Assembly (NCBI GenBank): GCA_015056575.1
Contig: SVGA01000018.1
Coordinates: forward strand, 1 to 64,000
DNA from: Butyrivibrio sp.
GTDB taxonomy: Bacteria; Bacillota; Clostridia; Lachnospirales; Lachnospiraceae
Direction of reading: 5' to 3'
Length of the DNA stretch: 64,000 nucleotides
Shown here: in pieces, positions 46,273 through 57,100 of the stretch
How the letters are laid out: the number at the start of each line of letters is the position of its first letter
Position numbering within the stretch: position 1 is the first letter of the stretch
The notes under the pieces: model-generated
Seen by the model: only the letters and a program-made list of their open reading frames with translations
Told to the model about the DNA's origin: nothing
Database searches by the model: none
Made by a program: the position numbers and the translations under genes

Positions 46273-47361
46273 TTACTTAAGCTGATCCTCTGTGTAATAG
46301 CCGGAATCAATAAGAAGCTCTTTGTAGTTGTTTACGTCTGCGAATACGGGCTCGCAAAGGTATGAAGGGATAACGCCTGTGCCGTTGTCATAGGTCTTTG
46401 TATCATTAACGGGAGCCTCTGTTCCCTTCATGATAGCGTCAACCATCTCAACAGTCTTAGCAGCAAGTGTACGTGTATCCTTGAAGATAGACATTGACTG
46501 CTTGCCGGCGATCATGTTCTTAACGTTAGCAACGTCACAGTCCTGACCTGTGATGATAGGCCACTCACCTGTGTAGTTAGCTGTAAGTGAGTTTGTAACA
46601 CCGAGTGCTGTTGAGTCGTTTGAGCAAAGAACTGCATCAAGCTTTGTTCCGTCAGCATAGTTAGCAGAAATGATGGCATCCATTCTGGACTGAGCATTTT
46701 CTGTTGACCAGTTAGCTGTTGCAACGTTATCGAAATCAACCTGACCTGACTTAACAACAAGCTTGCCGCTGTCGATGTAAGGCTTAAGAACGTCGATAGC
46801 ACCGCCGTAGAAGAATCTTGCGTTGTTGTCACCGGGGTCACCTGTGAAGATCTCAAGGTTGAAAGGACCTGCTGCATTGTCGAGGTCAAGCTGCTCTTTG
46901 ATGTACTCGCCCTGCTTTGTTCCTACCATGTAGTTATCGAATGTTGCATAGTAAGAAACAGCGTCGGAGTTCATGATCAGACGGTCATATGCGATAACCT
47001 TGATGCCCTGCTCCTTAGCCTGTGCAAGAACTGTTCCCAGGGAATCACCATCGATAGATGCGATTACGAGAACCTTGGCACCTGAAGAGATCATGTTCTC
47101 AATCTGAGAAACCTGTGTTGCAATATCGTTTGAAGCATACTGAAGGTCAACTTCATATCCTGCTGCCTTGAGCTGCTGCTCCATGTTTGCACCGTCCTGG
47201 TTCCATCTCTGAAGGTCCTTTGTAGGCATTGCTACACCAACCTTACCTGAGCCTGATCCTGAACCCGATGAAGATGCAGGAGCTGCTGCGCCGCCGCATC
47301 CAACCAGCATTGAAGCTGCCAGTACTACTGAAAGAATACCGCTTAAAATTTTCTTCTTCAT
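46273..47361 (-). CDS. chvE: Multiple-sugar-binding lipoprotein (ChvE-like)
   Basis: Lipobox MLVGCGG; KVGVAMPTKDLQRWNQDGANMEQQLKAAGYEVDLQYASNDIATQVSQIENMI. Confidence 0.92.
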   Translation of the reverse strand: MKKKILSGILSVVLAASMLVGCGGAAAPASSSGSGSGSGKVGVAMPTKDLQRWNQDGANMEQQLKAAGYEVDLQYASNDIATQVSQIENMISSGAKVLVIASIDGDSLGTVLAQAKEQGIKVIAYDRLIMNSDAVSYYATFDNYMVGTKQGEYIKEQLDLDNAAGPFNLEIFTGDPGDNNARFFYGGAIDVLKPYIDSGKLVVKSGQVDFDNVATANWSTENAQSRMDAIISANYADGTKLDAVLCSNDSTALGVTNSLTANYTGEWPIITGQDCDVANVKNMIAGKQSMSIFKDTRTLAAKTVEMVDAIMKGTEAPVNDTKTYDNGTGVIPSYLCEPVFADVNNYKELLIDSGYYTEDQLK

Positions 47362-47498
47362 TTAGTAATCCTCCCTTTATTGGATTGGTTTTACAGACAT
47401 AATGTCTGCTCTTTACATGATTCAATTTACCACAGAACAAATAGGAATGATTTACGACTTGTAGCACATTTTTAAGTTGTACTGTTTTATAAAAAAAG

Positions 47499-47526
47499 CC
47501 GTGCTAGCATTTTTTTGCAAGCACGG
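47499..47526 (-). terminator. Intrinsic terminator separating the sensing operon from chvE
   Basis: CCGTGCTAGCA...TGCAAGCACGG followed by T-run on minus strand. Confidence 0.8.
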
Positions 47527-47589
47527 ACTATTTCGCAACAATATTTTGCTATTTGCCTTTTAAAGTGAAACAAAATTTCCATGCCCTGC

Positions 47590-48663
47590 TCAGTTTGAGG
47601 GCATTTTCCCGGGAACATTCAGGTATACATCCTCTTTAAGATGAAAGCCGCTGCCTATTATCACCTCATCGATGTTGTCCTTTGTTACGGCAATGGGCTC
47701 TATCTTCAGATATGGGACCGTCCCGCTCTCTCCAAAATACTCCGAGACATCGGCCTCCTCCAGTGCCTCGCCCTTTGCAAGGCTGACTGCTGCCTCCGCA
47801 GCCTTCTGAGCCAGCTTCTCGATTGGCTTGTATACGGTCATCAGCTGAGTCCCCTCAACTATCCTCTGGCAGGCTTCAAGATCGGCGTCCTGTCCCGCCA
47901 CCAGCTTTTTTCCTGCAAGTCTCTTCTCAGCAAGGGCATACACAACTCTGCTGGCAAGATCGTCGTTTCCGCACATGATCGCGTCCGCCTCCTCGATCCT
48001 CTCAGGGTTATTGTATACGTAATCCCCCGCCAGCTCTGCCTTCCAGCCGTCGCAGTAGTACTCATCCAAAATCTCAACGCCGTTGTCGCTCAAAACAGAC
48101 TTAAAGCCGCCGTCCACCATGGGCACGTTCCTATCCTTCGGAGAGCCGCAGATCATAACCGCCTTGTTCCCCTCCCCAAGGCCCGCCTTTACCATAGCTT
48201 CCCCCATAAGCTCTCCGACTTTTTCATTGTCAAAAGAGATATAGAGGTCCACCACTGCTTGGGGAATGGGGCGATCGTAGGCTATAACCTTTATTCCGGC
48301 ATCCCGGGCCCTTTTGACGGAGTCCGTAAGTTCATCCGGATCTATGCTGATGATGACAATGACATCCATCCCCTTTTTTATAAAGTAGTCGATGTGATCC
48401 TTCTGCTGCTGCACGTCTCCGTTGGCATTCTGGACGTTGACCTCCGCACCCAGCTCTTTTGCCGCGGAAACAAAGACGTCACGGTCTCTCTGCCAGCGCT
48501 CTATGACAAAAGAGTCAAAGCACATGCCTATCTGTATCCCGTCGTCGTTGTCTGCCGAATTGTCAGTGTCCCCGGGAGCCGCAGCTCCGCATCCGACAAG
48601 GCACCCGCACAAAAGCGCCATAGCCAGCACCATCCCCAATATCCCCTTAAGATTCTTTTTCAT
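47590..48663 (-). CDS. Second sugar-binding lipoprotein
   Basis: LLCGCLVGCGAAAPGD; IGMCFDSFVIERWQRDRDVFVSAAKELGAEVNVQNANGDVQQQKDHIDYFI. Confidence 0.92.
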   Translation of the reverse strand: MKKNLKGILGMVLAMALLCGCLVGCGAAAPGDTDNSADNDDGIQIGMCFDSFVIERWQRDRDVFVSAAKELGAEVNVQNANGDVQQQKDHIDYFIKKGMDVIVIISIDPDELTDSVKRARDAGIKVIAYDRPIPQAVVDLYISFDNEKVGELMGEAMVKAGLGEGNKAVMICGSPKDRNVPMVDGGFKSVLSDNGVEILDEYYCDGWKAELAGDYVYNNPERIEEADAIMCGNDDLASRVVYALAEKRLAGKKLVAGQDADLEACQRIVEGTQLMTVYKPIEKLAQKAAEAAVSLAKGEALEEADVSEYFGESGTVPYLKIEPIAVTKDNIDEVIIGSGFHLKEDVYLNVPGKMPSN

Positions 48664-50261
48664 ACACTAAGCTTCTCCTTGTACTCAGTAGGAGTTATCC
48701 CCACGTTCTTCTTGAAACTCCTGCTGAAATAGTTGGGATCCGTATATCCGCAGGAAAGACATATCTCCTTTATGGACAGTCCGGAGTTCTCCAACAGCTC
48801 TTTTGCCTTCTCTATCCTGATGTTGGTCAGGTATTCAATGAAATTAAGGCCGCTCTCCTCCTTGAAAACCTTGCTGAAGTAGTAAGGAGAGATATTCACA
48901 ACCCTGGATACGTCGTCCAGGGAGATGTCCTTGTCGAAATTGTCCTCGATGTAGCGCTTGGCGGTCCTGATGATGTCGCCTGAGCGCTCCTCCCGCTTGC
49001 TCACAACATCTCGGCAGGCACTCATTGTCTTTTCCGAAAACCATTCCCTGATCTCCTCCGGGGTATTAAGCTCCATGATCTGAGGCAGGTAGTCGCTGCG
49101 CCCCGAGTAGTGATAGGTCTGGCCGCCGTTCTGATAGGCGATGTGCTCTGCATAGAGGGTGAACTCAAGGGTCTTGAGTCTCATGGACATAAGATCGCCA
49201 TCCAGAGCCTTCTGGCACATCCACTCGCCGTATTTGTCAACCATTACCTGAGCCTCGTTGAGGTCGCCCTTGGCGATAGCCTCAAACAGCGGTCTCTCCA
49301 GGTTTTTGGGATAGTCATCGTCGTAGTCGCAGGAGATCACCAGATCGTCCACATGAGCAACGGAGCCGGTGGTGACTATAAGGGCGTTGAGAGCCTCACG
49401 GTAAGAATCCCCCAGCTCCCTGAGGGGCTTGACGCCGCCGATACCGATCCTGAAGCTGATGTCGGTTTTTTTTCGAAGAAAACGCACAAGCTCCCTGGCT
49501 CTGTCGATCATCTCGGTTCTTTTGTTGTACTCGATGCGGGACTCGTTGCACGGGATCAGCACCGCGATCTTGTTGGACATCACGTTTCCGATCTTGCAAT
49601 CAAAGTAAGACTTGACCCCCTCGCGGATCTCATGGTACTTGCCGGAGATCTTCACGGAACTTCCGATGGCGTTGGTCATCCTGCTGCCTTCCTGGGAATC
49701 TCCGCAGACAATGGCCATCATACAGCCGTAATTCTCGGTGATACCAAGTATGGTCTTATAGTTGTTTACATCCTCTTCAAAGTGCTCCTGCAAAAGAATG
49801 TCGTAAATAAGCCCGTTCTCTATGATTGGCTCCACGGTCTCGAGCTTCTCTTTAATAAGAAGGTCGTTGCTGCGTTTTGCCCTGTCTCCGTCTATCTGGG
49901 CCATGGCTCTTTTCAAGACCGCCACAACCTTCATCTTCTCCATGGGCTTGGTTATGTACTCCATAACCCCCAGGGCAATGGCCTCCTTGGCATAGTCGAA
50001 CTTGTCATAGGCAGACATTACGATGAAAACCGTATTGGTGCAGAACTGCTTCATCTCCCTTATGGCGTCTATGCCGTTGATGCCGGGCATGTGAATGTCG
50101 ATGACCGCAATGTCCGGCCTGAAGTTCTCTGCCAGCTCAATGACGCTCCTGCCGCTCTTGGCACATTCCACCTGACAGCTGTCGCCAAACTCTTTTTCTA
50201 TTATGAATTTCATGGAATCGATGACAATACCTTCGTCATCCGCCACCATCACTCTGTACAT
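48660..50261 (-). CDS. AraC-type response regulator (YesN-like)
   Basis: MYRVMVADDEGIVIDSMKFIIEKEF; C-terminal SPYYFSKVFKEESGLNFIEYLTNIRIEKAKELLENS. Confidence 0.96.
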   Translation of the reverse strand: MYRVMVADDEGIVIDSMKFIIEKEFGDSCQVECAKSGRSVIELAENFRPDIAVIDIHMPGINGIDAIREMKQFCTNTVFIVMSAYDKFDYAKEAIALGVMEYITKPMEKMKVVAVLKRAMAQIDGDRAKRSNDLLIKEKLETVEPIIENGLIYDILLQEHFEEDVNNYKTILGITENYGCMMAIVCGDSQEGSRMTNAIGSSVKISGKYHEIREGVKSYFDCKIGNVMSNKIAVLIPCNESRIEYNKRTEMIDRARELVRFLRKKTDISFRIGIGGVKPLRELGDSYREALNALIVTTGSVAHVDDLVISCDYDDDYPKNLERPLFEAIAKGDLNEAQVMVDKYGEWMCQKALDGDLMSMRLKTLEFTLYAEHIAYQNGGQTYHYSGRSDYLPQIMELNTPEEIREWFSEKTMSACRDVVSKREERSGDIIRTAKRYIEDNFDKDISLDDVSRVVNISPYYFSKVFKEESGLNFIEYLTNIRIEKAKELLENSGLSIKEICLSCGYTDPNYFSRSFKKNVGITPTEYKEKLSV

Positions 50262-51760
50262 TCTTCTCCTCCGAAAGGAAGTCTTATGATAACTTCACAG
50301 CCCTTGTTCTCGCCAAAGCTTATGATATCAATGGCATCCTCCGCCTCGGCAAAGATTCTGATCCTGGAGATAACGTTATCCATTCCAATACCGTTGTTGT
50401 CGTAGCTGTCCTCAATGTGACTGAAGCTTCCGCTTAGCAGCTGGTCAATGGTCTTACTACTGATGCCCTTTCCGTTGTCCCTGATGCTGATGCAGACATT
50501 GTCATCCTCTCTGTAGACTCTGAGCATGATCTTGCCTTCCCCTGCCATCTCCCTGATGCCGTGGTTTACCGCATTTTCAACAATGGGCTGAAGTATCATG
50601 CTGGGCATGATGTGGTCAAGAAGCCTCTCATCCACCTGCTTCTCGTAGCCGATATCTCCGGAAAATCTTACGTTCAGGATCCTTATATAGTTGTCCACCA
50701 GTGTCACTTCGTCCCTGATGGTCACGTCTCTTTTCTGGCTCTGTACATTATACCTGAAAAAGTCCGCCACGGTCTGCACGTACTCGTAGGTCCTGTCTGC
50801 TCCCTCCATCATGGCAAGCTGAGCTCCCGCATTAAGGGTATTGAACAGAAAATGGGGATTGATCTGAGCCTGCAGGTACTTGAGCTGGGCGTCTTTAAGA
50901 TGCGCCTCCATAAGCAGCTCTTTTTCCTGCATGTAGCGTTCATTCTCCATGCTCTCCTTGAGCTTCTCGATATAGTCCTTGATGCTGACCACCATCTTAC
51001 TGAATGCGTTGATAACTATTCCCACCTCGTCATGGTAAAGAGCCGGTGGTATGGTGGCGTCAAAATTGCCCTCCGATACTTCATTGGCGGAGTTCGCCAG
51101 TCTCTTAAGGGGCATGATCACTGTTGTCACAAAGCCGGTAACCAGGATTACGTTTCCTATCATAACAAGAGTCATGACGCCGACTCCGATGACCTCGAAC
51201 CTTCTGAAGGCCCGGGAAAGAGTCAGATAGTTCTCGGAGTTTATAACGAACAGCTCCAGGTTCAGGCTTGTGATATAGTCGTCGATATCCTCATAGAGCC
51301 TTGTGCTGCTCTCATAAAAAGACCTGTATTTCTCAACGTTACGTCCTCTCTTGGTCTCAATGGTCTGCGCTACTTCCTCGAGGTAATTCTGGGACATATG
51401 CCTTATGTTTCTCTCCATCCTGTTGTAGGCCAGGTCCGTTACGGAGTCATCCAGATTAAGAGAAAGATCCGAGAAATACTGGGCATCCCTGTAGTACTCC
51501 TCCAAAGACTCGCTGGTCTTTGCACTTAGGTAAGCGGTCATGGAATCCTGGACTCTGGTCATGGCCTCGGAAAGCTCGTTCAGGGAGCGGTTGTCCTGAT
51601 AAACCATCTCCATATCCTCGGACATGCTGTTGATACCCAGGATCAAAAAGATATTTACTATGAAGATAATGACGTTGGCAAAAATACAGACGCTGATGAT
51701 CTTGAACTGAAGGGGGCGGTTGAGGAATTTATTCATCTCCTTCCTCCTTCCGGAATTCAT
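50249..51760 (-). CDS. Sensor histidine kinase (YesM/LytS-type)
   Basis: HAMP; LKYLQAQINPHFLFNTLNAGAQLAMMEG; LQPIVENAVNHGI. Confidence 0.95.
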   Translation of the reverse strand: MNSGRRKEMNKFLNRPLQFKIISVCIFANVIIFIVNIFLILGINSMSEDMEMVYQDNRSLNELSEAMTRVQDSMTAYLSAKTSESLEEYYRDAQYFSDLSLNLDDSVTDLAYNRMERNIRHMSQNYLEEVAQTIETKRGRNVEKYRSFYESSTRLYEDIDDYITSLNLELFVINSENYLTLSRAFRRFEVIGVGVMTLVMIGNVILVTGFVTTVIMPLKRLANSANEVSEGNFDATIPPALYHDEVGIVINAFSKMVVSIKDYIEKLKESMENERYMQEKELLMEAHLKDAQLKYLQAQINPHFLFNTLNAGAQLAMMEGADRTYEYVQTVADFFRYNVQSQKRDVTIRDEVTLVDNYIRILNVRFSGDIGYEKQVDERLLDHIMPSMILQPIVENAVNHGIREMAGEGKIMLRVYREDDNVCISIRDNGKGISSKTIDQLLSGSFSHIEDSYDNNGIGMDNVISRIRIFAEAEDAIDIISFGENKGCEVIIRLPFGGEECTE

Positions 51761-52814
51761 CCACGTTGTCCTGATTTATGAGGGTAATGTCAGCAAGGTA
51801 ATACTCACTGGTGGTCCCGAATTCAAGGAAATCGGAAAGAGCAGTTACGCTGTACTCTCCAAGCTGCTCAGCATCTATGGAGATGGTGGCGTAAATTCCG
51901 CCTCTTTCTATGGCGTTAATTATGGACTCCGAGCCGTAGTATCCCAGGATGTTCACCTCTCCGACCTTATTAAAATCCACCACCGCCTGATAGGTACAGT
52001 CAGTGCTCTGTTCATCAAGACACACGATAACATCCGGCACATTCTCACCAAGGAAGATATCCCTTATGGATTCCTCGACGGAAAAGCTGTTGGTGTTGTC
52101 TATGGCAGCTAACGATACCGCAAACTCCGCGTCAGTGACATTGCCCTGATAAATAGCATCCTGAAGGCTCGAGATGATGATGTTCTGTCCGGTATCCTTG
52201 CTGTCCGCGTTGACAAGGATCGTTACCTTCACCTGACTTCTGTCTTCGATGGTCTCGGACTCTAAAAGCTCTTCTCGCCTCTTTTCCTTAATGATATCTA
52301 TGATCTGGCTGCCGTACATCTTGCCGATACTGTAGCTTCCCACTCCGACAAAACTGAGTCTGTCAGACTTGGTACAGTCGCCGTAGAGGGTCACCACGGG
52401 AATTCCTGCGTTTACCGCCTTGTTGATAAGGGCCGACATCTCCAGGGTCTCATTGGCGTAAACCATGATCCCGTCAGGCTCCGAGGCGATGGCGATCTCC
52501 ATCAGCTCCTCCACGGAATAGTCCTTGGAGAAATGCTCTCCCAGAAGATCCACAAAGGCATTCTCCTCCCTGGCGGTATCAAGAGCCCCCTTGTATACAG
52601 ACTTCCAGAAATCCGACTTGTAATTGTCGGTGATCATAACGTAGTATCTGTCATAAACCCCGGACTCAGCCTGAATCACCAGGTTTGACCTGTAAAGCCT
52701 GAAAAAAACCGATCCTGCGATCAGCGTGATAAGGACGAACAAAAGCGTCAGGACCAGAAGAAAGTACTGCCTGCCTATTCTTTTCTTGTAACTGTCTTCG
52801 TTTTGGTTTTTCAT
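51729..52814 (-). CDS. Membrane-anchored periplasmic-binding-protein-like sugar sensor
   Basis: N-terminal TM; FWKSVYKGALDTAREENAFVDLLGEHFSKDYSVEELMEIAIASEPDGIMVYANE; overlaps HK. Confidence 0.9.
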   Translation of the reverse strand: MKNQNEDSYKKRIGRQYFLLVLTLLFVLITLIAGSVFFRLYRSNLVIQAESGVYDRYYVMITDNYKSDFWKSVYKGALDTAREENAFVDLLGEHFSKDYSVEELMEIAIASEPDGIMVYANETLEMSALINKAVNAGIPVVTLYGDCTKSDRLSFVGVGSYSIGKMYGSQIIDIIKEKRREELLESETIEDRSQVKVTILVNADSKDTGQNIIISSLQDAIYQGNVTDAEFAVSLAAIDNTNSFSVEESIRDIFLGENVPDVIVCLDEQSTDCTYQAVVDFNKVGEVNILGYYGSESIINAIERGGIYATISIDAEQLGEYSVTALSDFLEFGTTSEYYLADITLINQDNVDEFRKEEGDE

Positions 52815-52850
52815 AAGGAAATTTTAGCAGATGCACATAAATAGAAAAAG

Positions 52851-52895
52851 TGGACTTTTTTGTTTTGTGCTAAGCACTTCGCAAAAAAGTCCACA
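52851..52895 (-). terminator. Terminator after pfkA
   Basis: GTGGACTTTTTTG...CAAAAAAGTCCAC inverted repeat. Confidence 0.65.
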
Positions 52896-52932
52896 TAGTT
52901 TCATGATATAAATGCTGTCCTACCGAAAGACA

Positions 52933-53904
52933 TCAGATGGTACGAGCGATCTCGTACATGTACTCGTTGATGTTCTTCTTCATTGCAAGAGCCTCATCAA
53001 TGTCGTAGTCAACGAACTGGCCGTTTCTGTAACCTACAACCCTGTTGGTCTTGCCTGCTGCAAGGATATCTGCTGCGTAGCATCCCATCATGGAAGCATA
53101 CACACGGTCCTTACATGTGGGGCTACCGCCACGCTGCATGTATCCGAGAATGGAAGCTCTGGTCTCAAGACCTGTAGCTGCCTCGATACGACGTGCCATC
53201 GAAGTTGAATGTCCGATACCCTCGGCATTTACAATGATATGATGGGTCTTGCCCTTCTTACGGTTATCGATGATGTTGTCAATAACCCTCTGCTCGTTGT
53301 AGTCGTACTTCTCAGGAAGAAGAATGTCGTCTGCGCCGTTGGCGATCGAGCACCACAGTGCGATATATCCTGCGTGGCGTCCCATAACCTCTACGATGCT
53401 GACTCTCTCGTGAGATGAAGAAGTATCACGGATCTTGTCGATAGCATCCATCGCTGTGTTGATGGCTGTATCGAATCCGATGGTGTAATCTGTGCAGGCG
53501 ATGTCAAGGTCGATGGTTCCGGGAATACCTACTGTGTTGATCCCCTGAGCCGAAAGCTTCTGAGCTCCGCGGTAAGAACCGTCGCCGCCGATAACAACCA
53601 TTCCGTCTATTCCATGCTTACGGCAGATCTCAGCGCCCTTGGCCTGTCCCTCAGGTGTCGTGAACTCCATGCATCTTGCGGTTCCAAGAATCGTACCGCC
53701 TCGCTGGATGATGTCGGAAACGCTGCGTCTGTCCATCTCAATGATCTCCTCATTGAGAAGTCCCTGATAGCCTTTCTTGATGCCCACTACTCTAAGGCCG
53801 TTGGCAAGTGACTTGCGGACTACCGCACGGATTGCGGCATTCATGCCCGGTGCATCACCACCGCTCGTAAGTACGCCGATTGTCTTAATCTGCTTAGCTG
53901 CCAT
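52933..53904 (-). CDS. pfkA: 6-phosphofructokinase
   Basis: IGVLTSGGDAPGMNAAIRAVVRKSL; GGDGSYRGAQKLS; GIPGTIDLDIACTDYTIGFDTAIN. Confidence 0.97.
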   Translation of the reverse strand: MAAKQIKTIGVLTSGGDAPGMNAAIRAVVRKSLANGLRVVGIKKGYQGLLNEEIIEMDRRSVSDIIQRGGTILGTARCMEFTTPEGQAKGAEICRKHGIDGMVVIGGDGSYRGAQKLSAQGINTVGIPGTIDLDIACTDYTIGFDTAINTAMDAIDKIRDTSSSHERVSIVEVMGRHAGYIALWCSIANGADDILLPEKYDYNEQRVIDNIIDNRKKGKTHHIIVNAEGIGHSTSMARRIEAATGLETRASILGYMQRGGSPTCKDRVYASMMGCYAADILAAGKTNRVVGYRNGQFVDYDIDEALAMKKNINEYMYEIARTI

Positions 53905-54102
53905 ATTTTAATCCTCGATTCTAAATAAATTCCCCAATCTTCTCTAACTTATTATATTAGCGCATGTTTTTTTATCATGCAAGAAAAAATCTTTTCTTCA
54001 AAGGGATAATAAGCACGAAAACTGTCCCACTATCCCCCCTCGTAATGTGGTAATATGTAGTATCATATAATGAAAAAACGGGGAAAGATTGGGGAGAGAA
54101 AT

Positions 54103-57100
54103 ATGGCTTTTACGCATCTTCACGTCCACACGGAGTACAGTCTGCTGGACGGTTCCAATAAGATAAAAGAATATGTGGCACGCCTCAAGGAGCTTGGCAT
54201 GACCGCCGGAGCCATCACGGACCACGGGGTTATGTACGGCGTCATTGACTTCTATAATGCCTGCCGAAAGGTCAATAAGGATGATCCCACCGACTATGCT
54301 ATCAATCCCATAATCGGATGCGAAGTATACGTTGCCCCCGGTTCCCGCTTTGACAGGGAGTCCCAGAGCGACGACAGATACTATCACCTGGTTCTTCTTG
54401 CGGAGAACAACAAGGGCTATGAGAACCTCACCCACATCGTAAGCCGCGGCTTTACGGAAGGCTACTATTATAAACCCCGTGTTGACTACGAGCTTTTGGA
54501 GAAGTACCACGAGGGGATCATTGCTCTCAGTGCCTGCCTTGCCGGAGAGATCCCCCGCAACATCCTGAAGGGAACTCCGGACCTTGCCAAGATGGCGGCT
54601 CTTCGCCTCAACAACATCTTCGGCCAGGGCAATTTCTTTTTGGAGCTGCAGGATCACGGCATTCCCGAGCAGAGAATGGTGAACAACTCTCTCATGGCTC
54701 TCTCACAGCAGCTGGGGATCCCTCTTGTGGCCACCAACGACTGCCACTACACCTATGAGGATGACGCGGAGGCTCACGACCTGCTTTTGTGTATCCAGAC
54801 GGGCAAAAAAGTCAGCGACGAAGACCGAATGCGTTACGAGGGCGGTCAGTATTATGTTAAGAGTGAAGAGCAGATGAGAGCTCTTTTCCCTTATGCTCAG
54901 GAGGCTATCGACAACACACAGAAGATCGCCGACAGATGTCACGTGGATATCGAGATGGGAAAGAGCAAGCTCCCTGACTACGACGTTCCCGAAGGATACG
55001 ACTCCTGGACCTATCTGAACAAGCTCTGCGACGACGGCTTTAAGGAGAGATATCCCGATGACGACGGCACTTTGAGAAAGCGCCTGGACTACGAGCTTTC
55101 TATAATAAAGAACATGGGATATGTGGATTACTTCCTTATTGTATGGGACTACATCAACTTCTGCCGAAAGAATGATATTGCCGTAGGACCGGGCCGTGGA
55201 TCGGCTGCCGGGAGCATAGTCTCCTACTGCATACATATCACCAATATAGACCCCATCAAGTACGACCTGTTCTTTGAGCGATTCCTTAATCCCGAGCGTG
55301 TGTCTATGCCCGATATAGACGTGGATTTCGAGTACGAAAGGCGCCAGGAGGTTATTGATTACGTAACAAGAAAGTATGGTCCCGACAGAGTCATGCAGAT
55401 CATAACCTTCGGATCCCTGCTTGCCAAGGGCGTTGTAAGGGATGTTGCCCGAGTTATGGATCTGCCCTACAGCTACGGGGACCAGATAGCCAAGATGATC
55501 CCTGCGGATCCCAAGATCACGCTGGATGCGGCTCTTGCTGCCAGCCCGGATCTTCGGAAAATGTACGAGGAAGATCCCACGGCTCACAAGCTCATCGACA
55601 TGTGCAAGAAGTTGGAAGGCCTTCCAAGGCACGCTTCCATTCACGCTGCCGGTGTGGTCATCTGCAGAGATCCCGCCGAGGATATGATCCCTCTTGCCCG
55701 CTCCGCTGATGGCGGCGTCACCACGCAGTTTCCCTGGAAGACCACGGAGTCACTGGGGCTTCTCAAAATGGACTTCCTGGGACTTCGGACCCTTACCGTT
55801 ATCAAGGATGCCGTGCGGGATGCCAATAAGTCCATCGGTGCAGTACCCGGGGATCGGAACTTTATCGATATAGATAAAATAGATTACAACGACCAGAATG
55901 TGCTGTCCTATATAGGCTCAGGACAGACCGACGGTATTTTCCAGCTGGAGTCTGCGGGAATGAAGGCCTTCATGAAGAACCTGAAGCCTCAGTCCCTGGA
56001 GGATATCATTGCGGGAGTAGCCCTTTACCGTCCGGGTCCTATGGATTTCATTCCGACCTACATTGCCCGCAAGAACGGGAAGGAGCCTATTACCTACGCC
56101 ACTCCGGAGCTTGAACCGATCCTTAAGACCACCTACGGATGTATCGTGTACCAGGAGCAGGTCATGCAGATATTCCAGCAACTGGCAGGCTTTACCCTTG
56201 GACGAGCTGATATGATCCGCCGTGCCATGAGCAAGAAACACGCAGATGAGCTGGAACGTGAGCAGGCAAACTTCATCTACGGCAATCCCGATGAGGGAAT
56301 TCCCGGCTGCGCCGCCAAAGGCATATCCCCTGACGTTGCCAAGAGCATCTTTGATTCCATGATGAGTTTTGCTGCCTACGCCTTCAACAAAGCCCACGCC
56401 GCATGCTATGCCGTTGTGGCCATACAGACCGCATGGCTCAAATATTACTATCCTGCCGAATTCATGGCCGCATTGATGACTTCCGTTATCGATGCTCCCG
56501 GCAAGGTTGCGGGCTACATTATGACCTGCCGGAATATGGGCATAACTCTTTTGCCACCTGATATAAATGACGGCGTTGAGGGATTCTCCGTGGACAGGAA
56601 CGGCGGCGCGGATGGAAAAGATACGAAAGGCTCAGAGAAAGGCAGCTCATCAGCGGATAACGACAACGCCTCAGACAAAAAGAACGGAAAGTATATCCGC
56701 TATGCGCTGACTGCCATCAAGGGTGTTGGACGCCCCATTATCGAGGCAATTGTCCATGAGCGAAAGGTAAGAGGCAAATTCAAGGATCTCAACGACTTCC
56801 TCACCAGGATGCAGACTGGCGACTGCGAAGTCAACAAGCGGGCTGTAGAGAACTTCATAAAGGCCGGCGCCTTCGACTGCTTCGGACATACCAGGAAGCA
56901 GATGATAACCGTCTACGGAACCATCATGGATCAGCTCCACACCTCCGGCAAGAATGCCATGGCGGGACAGATGACTCTTTTTGATATAGCGGGAGAAGAT
57001 CAGAAGAAACAGTACGAGATTCCAATGCCCAAGGTTGGGGAATTTGACCGGGAGCTGCTCCTTGAATTTGAGAAAGATGTACTGGGAATCTATGCCAGCG

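Noticed and set aside
47641-51529. Long plus-strand ORFs (363, 431 and 322 aa) opposite the sugar-sensing genes
   Set aside because: They are antisense shadows of clearly recognisable SBP, response regulator and histidine kinase genes; no family resemblance in their translations.
54703-56397. Minus-strand ORFs of 313 and 159 aa inside dnaE
   Set aside because: Antisense to strongly conserved DnaE coding sequence; GC-rich mirror-frame artefacts.
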